NCBI GenBank assembly: GCA_021805585.1
Contig: JAJZEY010000528.1
Coordinates: 1 to 6,534 of the forward strand
DNA length: 6,534 nucleotides
DNA from: Planctomycetota bacterium
GTDB lineage: Bacteria; Planctomycetota; Phycisphaerae; WQYP01
Direction of reading: 5' to 3'
Below, in pieces: positions 1 through 5,946 of this stretch (the stretch's first letter is position 1; every line of letters starts with the position of its first letter). The notes beneath the pieces were generated by a model that did no database searches, was not told the origin of the DNA, and was given only the letters and a program-made list of their open reading frames with translations. The position numbers were made by a program, and so were the translations under genes.

Positions 1-2
1 AC

Positions 3-446
3 TTGGAGCCGACTAACGGCGTCAACTATCAGGTGTTGGGCAATAACGGAACCACGTTTGGCTCATCCAGTACCGGCGTGCCGACGAGCGCGTTCAGCAT
101 GATTGGCGTTGCGACAGACAACCTGGGCAACGCAACTTTCTATTTTAACGGCAGCGCCGATGGAACCACCACCGGCAACGATGCGTTCACTTCGCCTATC
201 AACCTCATCGGGGATGCTCCGACGGATGGTCTTTTCACCGGGAGCATCGCGGAGTTGCAGATTTACAGCGGGGTTTTGACCGCTGGTGCGGTTCAAACGG
301 TAAATCAGGCGTTCATCAGTTCATACGTCAATCCGGTGCCGGAACCGACAACGGTGGGTCTGCTGGCGGTCGCCGGTGCGGGAATGGCTTTGCGGCGGAA
401 ACGGCGGAGCGGCGCCGCGAGAGTCGGTGGAGGTCGCGGACAATAG
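3..446 (+). CDS. C-terminal part of a PEP-CTERM surface protein with a LamG-like domain (5' end outside window)
   Basis: The reading frame is open at the left edge, so only the last 147 residues are seen and the TTG at position 3 need not be the true start. Residues 1-105 are rich in Gly, Thr, Ser and Asn. They include ATFYFNG (about 44-50) and GSIAELQIYSGVL (about 80-92), which resemble the last strands of a concanavalin-like (LamG) jelly roll; that domain call is by eye. The tail is a textbook PEP-CTERM sorting signal: VPEPT at 112-116, a short hydrophobic stretch at about 117-130 and a basic cluster RRKRR at 131-135. In this family the tail is recognised by an exosortase-type membrane protease, so the protein is expected to be exported and attached to the envelope or the extracellular matrix. 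A further 12 residues (SGAARVGGGRGQ) follow the arginines, slightly longer than most such tails. The ligand is unknown. No neighbouring gene indicates its job. Confidence 0.85.
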   Translation: MEPTNGVNYQVLGNNGTTFGSSSTGVPTSAFSMIGVATDNLGNATFYFNGSADGTTTGNDAFTSPINLIGDAPTDGLFTGSIAELQIYSGVLTAGAVQTVNQAFISSYVNPVPEPTTVGLLAVAGAGMALRRKRRSGAARVGGGRGQ

Positions 447-451
447 CGAAT

Positions 452-468
452 CGGGTGGCCGCCGCCCG
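452..468 (+). terminator. GC-rich hairpin just after the PEP-CTERM gene (weak terminator candidate)
   Basis: A 7-bp stem (CGGGTGG with CCGCCCG, one T-G wobble) closes a 3-base loop, beginning five bases after the stop codon. The position suits a terminator for the upstream gene. No T-run follows (GTTGGATG comes next), so it is not a canonical intrinsic terminator. It may only protect the 3' end of the mRNA or be chance in GC-rich DNA. Confidence 0.25.
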
Positions 469-691
469 GTTGGATGTTCCGTGATACGGGTAAAAAGGCG
501 GGGCGTGGGAGCGGCAGTGGGGTGAATTCGGCGGTCAGAGCTTGCGGATCAAAGTGGAAAGGCGGTGACGATATTGGCGAAAAGCCTATGCGAAAGCCGT
601 CCAGATGCGAATTGCCGCTACGGAAAAATCCGTGGCATTTTCCCCCTCCGGACCAAGTTTGGCGGCCTTACGCGAGTCGCCAGGTCCTTAG

Positions 692-724
692 CGGCTGCGG
701 CCGGATTGCGATACGCCGCAGCCG
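692..724. repeat. Perfect 10-bp inverted repeat with 13-base loop
   Basis: CGGCTGCGGC (692-701) is the exact reverse complement of GCCGCAGCCG (715-724). The loop is CGGATTGCGATAC. This would make a very stable stem on either strand. It sits in the middle of the gap between the PEP-CTERM gene and the methyltransferase gene, about 245 bases from the former, and has no T-run on its 3' side, so a simple terminator is unlikely. It could be a REP-like intergenic palindrome, a structured transcript or a protein-binding site; one copy in one window cannot decide. Confidence 0.6.
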
Positions 725-1020
725 GTATGAATTGTCCCAGGGCGGGACGAGTCTCTGATCGATGATCTGATTGACGCAGCCCATGAAAGCGTATCGATAG
801 CGGTCCGAGAGACGTGTTGCCGATCAGGTATCGACTCCGGATCGTTCACCCGTGCGGCGAAGTCATTGTGGTGCGTTGGCCAACCGCTCAATCACCCATT
901 ACCGCGGAATGGAACGCTCCTGGAATTGGCTGGGTCCCCGCATTTGTTGATTTTCCCCGAAAAACAGCTATTCGAATCAACCCGCTCCAGCCCCGTTGGT
1001 CTATTGGCCCATTGGTTTAT

Positions 1021-1048
1021 TTGCCGCGACTGACTAATCCTTTATACT
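1021..1048 (+). promoter_or_regulatory. Sigma70-type promoter for the methyltransferase gene
   Basis: A -35-like TTGCCG (1021-1026; 4 of 6 to TTGACA) and a -10 TATACT (1043-1048; 5 of 6 to TATAAT) are separated by 16 bases. Transcription would start near 1055, giving a leader of about 30 bases with the ribosome binding site GGAG at 1075-1078. Three TTGG units with 8-base spacing (996-1015) lie immediately upstream and could bind a regulator. The call rests on sequence match and position only. Confidence 0.6.
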
Positions 1049-1084
1049 ACCCCGACGACATCTGAATTATTTGCGGAGCATCGG

Positions 1085-1657
1085 ATGAAAACCCGCGACA
1101 GCGGTATGCCGGATTCGACCTTATGGGATTCATTTTTTGATCCGCGGCGTACACTCCGTGAACTTGGCCTGAAACCCGAGCACCGGCACGCTGCGGATTT
1201 TGGCTGCGGTTATGGCACATTCGCCATACCCGCGGCGGCGATTATTTCCGGAAATGTTTACGGATTTGATATTGACCCTGCCATGGCTGCGGCAACCAAT
1301 ATTCGTGCCCGGATGCGCGGATTGACCAATGTCATCATAGAAGTGCGGGATTTTATGGCTAACGGAACCGGCCTGGGCGCCAACGGCGTGGATTTCGCCA
1401 TGCTTTTTAACATCCTGCATGCGGAAAGTCCGGGAATTATATTGGCTGAGGCCAAACGAATTCTTGCCCCCGGCGGAACTCTGGCGCTGATGCATTGGAA
1501 TTATGATCCGGCCACGCCGCGCGGGCCATCGATGGCGATTCGCCCCAAGCCCGAACAGTGCCGACAATGGGCGGCAGAGGCGGGGTTTGTTCCGCAGAGC
1601 TTGCCTGTTATTCCGCTTCCGCCATGGCATTACGGAATTACGTTCCTGCGGCCATAA
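1085..1657 (+). CDS. Class I SAM-dependent methyltransferase, small, substrate unknown
   Basis: The 190-residue product has the order of motifs of a Rossmann-fold methyltransferase. Motif I is DFGCGYGTF at 38-46 (the glycine-rich SAM-binding loop); FDID at 61-64 ends strand 2 with an acidic residue for the SAM ribose; RDF at 88-90 supplies the next acidic contact; VDFAMLFNILH at 102-112 is motif IV; LAPGGTLALMHW at 127-138 is the post-motif strand pair. The C-terminus (PPWHYGITF, 179-187) supplies the last strand. There is no signal peptide or membrane segment, so the enzyme is cytosolic. The length is near the minimum for a stand-alone domain, with no added substrate-recognition domain. The ATG at 1085 is preferred because GGAG lies 6 bases upstream and a promoter lies further back; an in-frame ATG seven codons later is less well placed. 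The gene converges on the GH2 gene with only 45 bases between stops. The methyl acceptor cannot be told from sequence. Confidence 0.88.
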   Translation: MKTRDSGMPDSTLWDSFFDPRRTLRELGLKPEHRHAADFGCGYGTFAIPAAAIISGNVYGFDIDPAMAAATNIRARMRGLTNVIIEVRDFMANGTGLGANGVDFAMLFNILHAESPGIILAEAKRILAPGGTLALMHWNYDPATPRGPSMAIRPKPEQCRQWAAEAGFVPQSLPVIPLPPWHYGITFLRP

Positions 1658-1702
1658 AATAATCGCGGGCCCCAACGCGCTGTGCTGCCCGGCCGCCTGT
1701 TG

Positions 1703-4261
1703 TCAGGCACGCATGTCTGGCGCAATATCGTAGATGCTGCGCAATACCAACTGGCTGCTGAATTCCTGGGGCGACAGCGGCTTATCCAGCGTCATATGAA
1801 TCGTGCTTGTACCGCCGGGACACAGATGGATAAAATTATCGGAATACATCGCGCCGGCGTTGCGTAATTCCGCCCAGAACCAGAGGGCCGGGGTATCGGT
1901 GGCAACTCGCAAATGAAAATGTCGGCCGCTGCCGCGGGTGGTGGACGCAAACGTCGGTTTGTGAAGTTTAAGCTCCAGCGGTCGCGTAAAGAAAAGCGTG
2001 TTTTCCGCCACCCGGTGGCCTTGCACCAGAACCGTCGGCCAGATCAGCAAATTGGCCGCTCCATGAGCCATGACCAGGTCCGAAAGATCCAATGTGTGGG
2101 CCATGCGGCTGGTGCGGGCCAGAATCGCAATTGTTCGGGAACCAATTAAAAGTTCCTTGCCGGCCAGGTCGGTGACTCGCCAGTGAAGTTCACCGGACAC
2201 ATCGGTTTGGCGGTCACTGGTGACAAACAATTCCGCCTTTCCGGTGGCGGGATCCGGAATGCCGCTGACCAGCACAGGCGCGAAGAAATGCCGTGACTGG
2301 TACTGAATCGCCTTCCACCTGCGGTCATAGTCGATCATCGACCAGGTGGGACCGGGCCAGCAATCGTTATATTGCCAGATGGTCGCCGCCATAGACCGTG
2401 GCATATCGCGCCGCCAGTGTTCCACGCCGTAGCGGATGCCGTAGGCCTGGTTGACCTGGGTAAGCCGCAGAGCGCTATCGAAATCTTCCGGCGATTTTCC
2501 GAAATACAGATGGGTATAATGCATGATCACGCCAATGCCATGACCGCTGCCATCCATTTCGTGGTAGCGCATAACCGGCGAATGAATTGAATCACGATCG
2601 GCGGAATCCGTGTAGGTGTCCACGGTTTTGGGCGACGGAAAGGATTGCATGCCGAATTCCGTTACGAATCCCTGAACGGTCCGGTATTGTTCAAACGGGG
2701 CGTTGCCATGCCAGACATTCCAGGTGTGAATGTCTCCACTGCCGGTGGCACCGCTGCCTACTTCATAAAAAGCGCCGGGCAGCAGGCGCCGAACCGTACC
2801 GCCGATGACGTCGCCAAAAAGATGATAATATCCTTTAAAATCCTGAATTTCATTGTTGCCGCTCCAGATGACTATGGAGGGATGGTTGCGGCAGCGGCGG
2901 ACCTGCTGGTCAAGTTCGGTCCGCAGATTGTTCATCCATTGTTCGTCATGAACGGGATATACATTGTTGGCAAATTTAAATTCAAATTGCAACATCAGGC
3001 CAAGTTCGTCGCATAAATCAAACAGTTCATTCTCTTCATAATATCCGCCGCCCCAGAGCCGGATAAAATTAAAATGGCAGTCCGCAGCGGTCCGCATATA
3101 CCATCGCAGAATTTCCGGAGTGACGCGCGTGGGCAGATTGTCGGCGGGAATCCAGTCGGCACCTTTTACGAATACCGGAACACCGTTGACCTTTACGTGC
3201 ATGGCGGTGCCATCTTTCGGCGGCAGAACTTCCACTTTTCGCAGGCCAATGCGGCGGCTAAACGAATCCATAATGCCGCCGGGGCCGATTAATTCCACCT
3301 TGACAGAATAAAGCGGGTGCGCGCCCATGCCGTTGGGCCACCAGAGTTGCGGGCTGCTTACCGTCAGGTTGATTTGCGATTCGCCCGCCGCGATATCTCG
3401 GGTGGCTTCAGCTACCGGTAAACCGGCCAGGGAAACGATGACGCGCACGCGGGCCCCATCCGGCGCATCCTCTGTCAGGGTATGTACCGTCAGTCCCACC
3501 GTGCCATCGGCGTTATGGGTCTGCAGAACGCCCAAGTCCGTGATGCGGGAATCAAAGGCATGAAGCTCAATATTTTTCCAGATGCCCTGCGTTAACAGGC
3601 CGCGACACCAGTCCCAGCCCCACATGTAGGGCCCCTTGCGTATCCAGCATCGGGGGTCGCTTAAATCAATATTGTACTTGGCCTTATATGCGGCGGACTG
3701 GGCTTTTACCGTGGGCGTGAGGCTTGCAAAACGGATGCGGACGGTATTGGTGCCGACGCGCAGATGCGGCTTAACGTCAAAAGTCCAGGCACGAAACATA
3801 TTGTCCGTATTGCCAAGCGAATGTCCGTTGACCCAGACCGTCGCCAACGTGTCAAGCCCGTCACATTGCAGCTGCACATGAGGCCGATCCAGCATGGCCG
3901 CTGAAACTTCAAATGTCCTTGCATAAATCCAGTTGTGGTCGGCAACCCATTGAACATGGCCGTTGTTCTGGCGGTAAAAAGGATCCGCTATTTTGCCGGC
4001 CCGCATCAGGTCGGTATACGTGCTGCCGGGCACAATCGCGGAAACCGTGTCCGATTCGCCTTCCTGCTGGAGCATCCATCCCGCACCAGCCAGCGACAGG
4101 CATTCCGGCAACCGGCTGATAGCATTGATCGGGCCGTCGTTTGGGGTATCGGACTCACACCCTGCAATCGCCACACAGGTGCCGGCCGCGGCGGCAACCT
4201 GTAACATCCGGCGGCGGCTTAGGACGGGTCCAACGGATTGGTCATTGCTGCTGAATTCCAT
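1703..4261 (-). CDS. GH2 beta-mannosidase-type enzyme, predicted Tat-exported lipoprotein
   Basis: The 852-residue product fits the length of family GH2 beta-mannosidases, which remove terminal beta-mannose from manno-oligosaccharides. The N-terminus has a twin-arginine motif SRRRMLQ (15-21), a hydrophobic stretch and a lipobox IAGC (32-35), so folded export and lipid anchoring at Cys35 are predicted. A jelly-roll domain (about 55-235) includes WVNG and the GWDW motif (215-218; Asp217 is expected to touch the sugar). An Ig-like domain follows (about 236-340), then the TIM barrel with RLWGGG (401-406), WSGNNE (466-471; Glu471 the acid/base) and VTEFGMQSFPS (533-543; Glu535 the nucleophile), then WQYNDCWPGPTWS (629-641) and C-terminal beta domains. 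The catalytic glutamates are only 64 residues apart, closer than in well-studied beta-mannosidases. The start is supported by AAGGAAG 5 bases upstream. It is second in an operon, 70 bases after the GH5 gene. A weak GCCTG/CAGGC hairpin overlaps its stop without a T-run. Exo-glucosaminidase or another GH2 exo-activity remains possible. Confidence 0.93.
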   Translation of the reverse strand: MEFSSNDQSVGPVLSRRRMLQVAAAAGTCVAIAGCESDTPNDGPINAISRLPECLSLAGAGWMLQQEGESDTVSAIVPGSTYTDLMRAGKIADPFYRQNNGHVQWVADHNWIYARTFEVSAAMLDRPHVQLQCDGLDTLATVWVNGHSLGNTDNMFRAWTFDVKPHLRVGTNTVRIRFASLTPTVKAQSAAYKAKYNIDLSDPRCWIRKGPYMWGWDWCRGLLTQGIWKNIELHAFDSRITDLGVLQTHNADGTVGLTVHTLTEDAPDGARVRVIVSLAGLPVAEATRDIAAGESQINLTVSSPQLWWPNGMGAHPLYSVKVELIGPGGIMDSFSRRIGLRKVEVLPPKDGTAMHVKVNGVPVFVKGADWIPADNLPTRVTPEILRWYMRTAADCHFNFIRLWGGGYYEENELFDLCDELGLMLQFEFKFANNVYPVHDEQWMNNLRTELDQQVRRCRNHPSIVIWSGNNEIQDFKGYYHLFGDVIGGTVRRLLPGAFYEVGSGATGSGDIHTWNVWHGNAPFEQYRTVQGFVTEFGMQSFPSPKTVDTYTDSADRDSIHSPVMRYHEMDGSGHGIGVIMHYTHLYFGKSPEDFDSALRLTQVNQAYGIRYGVEHWRRDMPRSMAATIWQYNDCWPGPTWSMIDYDRRWKAIQYQSRHFFAPVLVSGIPDPATGKAELFVTSDRQTDVSGELHWRVTDLAGKELLIGSRTIAILARTSRMAHTLDLSDLVMAHGAANLLIWPTVLVQGHRVAENTLFFTRPLELKLHKPTFASTTRGSGRHFHLRVATDTPALWFWAELRNAGAMYSDNFIHLCPGGTSTIHMTLDKPLSPQEFSSQLVLRSIYDIAPDMRA

Positions 4262-4331
4262 AAAAACTTCCTTTGCAAGAGAACGGATATAAACCGCGGA
4301 ATTGACGGATGCCGCCGCCCGCAGGACAACC

Positions 4332-5396
4332 TTACTTTTCAGTACCGATAGCCGCCTTGATCAGTCGTCCGAATGTGGTGGGCTGATAACTCCAATTTTT
4401 GATTAACATCGGGCTTGCCTTTGGATGAAAACACCAGGCGCACCAACTGATATCATGACGCGCCGCGAAAGCCAGCACACGCTTGCCAAACGGCACATTG
4501 GACGCATTCCCGCCGAATTCGTCGATAATCATGGGAACAGACCTGGCGGCCTGTTCAAAGTTTTGTCGCCATTTATGTTTCCACGGATACACATGGCAAT
4601 CATAGACAATATTAAATCCTTTGACGGCGTAACCATGCGGAATACCAAAGTCGTTAAAGGCCCAGCTTAATCCCCCGATGATCACAATGTTCTTTGCGCC
4701 GGTACGACGAATGGTATCGTATAACGTTTGCATGCCCGCAGCGCGATAAGCGATCACACTTGTTTGAGTTTCCCCGGCGCTGGGGCCGCCGTTAAGCCAC
4801 AGCGGCCATGGAATGCCGTGCGGCTCGTTGTAGGCATCAAACAGAACATTGGGAAAGTTCTGGTATCGGCGGGCGGCCGATCGCCAGAAGGTTACCGCTC
4901 CAGGCCCCGGCATGCGGTGCTGCCCCAGCCCGGAAGGGTGCCCGCCCATGTCCGTCCAGTGCAGATCAAATACCACGTAAACGTGGTTTTTTGCGGCGGT
5001 GGCAATAAGCTGATCCAGAATATGACGATAGACCTTGCCGCCCTGTTTCTGGCCGGGCATCTGGCCGAACCAGCGCGCGTCCGCGGTGGGAATGCGCACG
5101 ATCTGGATGTGCCATTGTTTAATGGCCACAACCAATGACCGGCGCACATGGTCGCCGCGATTGCTCCATTCCAAACTCGGCAGGTCAACCCCGTGGAGCA
5201 CAATCGTGTGGTTCGCGGTATTCAGCAGTCGATTCCCGGCCGTGTGCAGCCGCATGAACCCGATCGGATAGGGGCATGCCAGGCGGCGCGGCGGTGCAGC
5301 CATGTTTCGACTGGCCCCATGCGCCCGCTGAATGACACCAAAAAAAGCCGGAAGTGCAACTGCCGCCAGGCATAGAATGCCCATGTGAATTCGCAT
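4332..5396 (-). CDS. Secreted GH5-type glycoside hydrolase (cellulase/mannanase superfamily)
   Basis: The 354-residue product is a single-domain (beta/alpha)8 enzyme of family GH5, retaining endo-acting hydrolases that cut beta-1,4 glucan or mannan backbones. All expected active-site landmarks appear in order: Arg101 in VRIP, His146 in DLHWTD, Asn190-Glu191 in YNEP (acid/base), His268 and Tyr270 in CHVYPW, Glu293 in IDEFGG (nucleophile) and Trp321 near the last strand. Residues 1 to about 27 form a signal peptide (MRIHMG, a hydrophobic core to about 22, then AHG before the likely cut), so it is exported. No carbohydrate-binding module is present. ATG at 5396 is chosen because AAAGGA lies 4 bases upstream and the signal peptide begins there; an in-frame Met at residue 5 is the alternative. 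It leads a two-gene unit with the GH2 enzyme. The GH2 partner points to mannan or glucomannan, but the GH5 subfamily, and so its substrate, is not settled by reading alone. Confidence 0.92.
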   Translation of the reverse strand: MRIHMGILCLAAVALPAFFGVIQRAHGASRNMAAPPRRLACPYPIGFMRLHTAGNRLLNTANHTIVLHGVDLPSLEWSNRGDHVRRSLVVAIKQWHIQIVRIPTADARWFGQMPGQKQGGKVYRHILDQLIATAAKNHVYVVFDLHWTDMGGHPSGLGQHRMPGPGAVTFWRSAARRYQNFPNVLFDAYNEPHGIPWPLWLNGGPSAGETQTSVIAYRAAGMQTLYDTIRRTGAKNIVIIGGLSWAFNDFGIPHGYAVKGFNIVYDCHVYPWKHKWRQNFEQAARSVPMIIDEFGGNASNVPFGKRVLAFAARHDISWCAWCFHPKASPMLIKNWSYQPTTFGRLIKAAIGTEK

Positions 5397-5432
5397 GAAT
5401 TCCTTTCATCTTTTTCGGCCAAATGTACCGCC

Positions 5433-5466
5433 GTCCGCGGACTCGAATAGCATCTTTTCAGATGCT
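5433..5466. promoter_or_regulatory. Palindromes in the leader of the GH5-GH2 operon
   Basis: Between the predicted transcription start (about 5480, minus) and the GH5 start codon lie a perfect 10-base palindrome GTCCGCGGAC (5433-5442) and a stem AGCATC/GATGCT (5449-5454 with 5461-5466) around a 6-base loop. Either could be an operator for a sugar-responsive repressor or fold in the leader RNA. No known operator consensus is matched, so the function is inferred from position only. Confidence 0.35.
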
Positions 5467-5487
5467 TGCGCCCTTTGGACCGTCACG

Positions 5488-5515
5488 ACTATACCGGTCA
5501 GACGTTAAACTACAA
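5488..5515 (-). promoter_or_regulatory. Promoter-like pair upstream of the GH5-GH2 operon
   Basis: On the minus strand, TTGTAG (5515-5510; 3 of 6 to the -35 consensus) is followed after 16 bases by TATAGT (5493-5488; 5 of 6 to TATAAT). Transcription would begin near 5480 and leave a leader of about 85 bases before the GH5 ATG at 5396. The -10 lies inside a 5-bp inverted repeat, GACCG (5478-5482) with CGGTC (5495-5499), which could be an operator. The -35 is weak, so an activator may be needed. Confidence 0.5.
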
Positions 5516-5594
5516 GAATTATTGGCGCAAAAAACCTTATTCCCAGCGCAATTTCGCCTTTTTTGACGGCTTTGCCACGCGGATTGCCGTTCAT

Positions 5595-5613
5595 CGCGGC
5601 ATCATGTGCCGCG
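5595..5613. repeat. 7-bp perfect hairpin CGCGGCA/TGCCGCG
   Basis: CGCGGCA (5595-5601) pairs with TGCCGCG (5607-5613) around the 5-base loop TCATG. On the minus strand the loop contains the TGA stop of the doubtful small ORF. On the plus strand a CCCTTTT run follows, so it could act as a weak terminator for rightward transcription, though no rightward gene is seen before it. On the minus strand no T-run follows. Confidence 0.45.
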
Positions 5614-5946
5614 CCCTTTTACCCGCCAGAAATCAATTTTCACTCCGCTTGAATTTCCTCTTTTACCAGGCGAGCAAGCGAAACCTGCCCAGCCAAACAG
5701 GTGTCCGCCACATACGCCGCCGACGGCTGCGTCAATCCCGGCCGCGTCCAAATCCTGCGCCGGCGATCCGCCGCTGAATCCGGATGCCGGAAAGCCCGTG
5801 GTAAATCCGCCCGCGATCCCGGTCGCGTCGCCAGATGCGGCCTGTGTGCAAGCTACGGCCGGAATCACAGAAGCGACAAATATCAGCAGCGCCGTCCGCC
5901 AGGCGAAGTTTGCCCTGATCCGGAAATTGAACGAGTTGTTTTTCAC
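5602..5946 (-). CDS. Doubtful small exported protein, Gly/Ala-rich
   Basis: This 114-codon frame begins with GTG and encodes a plausible signal peptide: a basic start (Lys2, Arg9, Arg11, Arg17), a hydrophobic core TALLIFVASVIPAVA (18-32) and then Cys33, which could be a loose lipobox (AVAC). The remainder is rich in Gly, Ala and Ser, with two Cys around residues 83 and 95, and matches nothing I recognise. Against it: no Shine-Dalgarno sequence precedes the GTG, no ATG is available in the frame, and the opposite strand is also open for a long way. It lies upstream of the GH operon in the same direction, 205 bases away, beyond the operon's promoter. It may be a genuine small secreted protein or a chance frame. 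Confidence 0.25.
   Translation of the reverse strand: MKNNSFNFRIRANFAWRTALLIFVASVIPAVACTQAASGDATGIAGGFTTGFPASGFSGGSPAQDLDAAGIDAAVGGVCGGHLFGWAGFACSPGKRGNSSGVKIDFWRVKGRGT

Larger units (their letters stand above)
447..1020. other. Intergenic stretch with no convincing gene
   Basis: The open frames here (for example 474-758 and 814-1065 on the plus strand, 688-891 on the minus) lack a ribosome binding site, show Arg- or Pro-heavy composition and match no family I know. One further frame, 731-1033 (+), is open for about 100 codons but starts right after a stop with no plausible start codon near its beginning; it could be chance or a gene remnant. The stretch also holds the inverted repeat at 692-724, a 10-base palindrome GTTGGCCAAC at 875-884 and three TTGG units at exact 8-base steps (996, 1004, 1012) directly upstream of the methyltransferase promoter. 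Confidence 0.6.

Noticed and set aside
971..978. TTCGAATC, which resembles a tRNA T-loop
   Set aside because: The flanking five-base arms do not pair, and no anticodon stem, D arm or acceptor stem can be built around it on either strand.
731..1033. Open plus-strand frame of about 100 codons beginning IVPGRDESLIDDLID
   Set aside because: It has no usable start codon or ribosome binding site near its beginning, unbiased codon use and no recognised motif; chance or remnant is more likely than a gene.
814..1065. 83-codon plus-strand frame ahead of the methyltransferase
   Set aside because: It begins with TTG without a ribosome binding site and overlaps the likely promoter of the next gene.
1130..1675. 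181-codon open frame on the minus strand
   Set aside because: It lies antisense to the methyltransferase, whose motifs are clear, and its own translation is Arg-rich and shows no known domain.
1658..1708. Bidirectional terminator between the convergent methyltransferase and GH2 genes
   Set aside because: Only short stems are present (CGCG pairs at 1665-1678 and GCCTG/CAGGC at 1695-1708), and neither has a T-run on either strand.
4262..4331. Internal promoter for the GH2 gene in the 70-base gap
   Set aside because: A TTTATAT stretch exists, but no -35-like hexamer lies at an acceptable distance from it.
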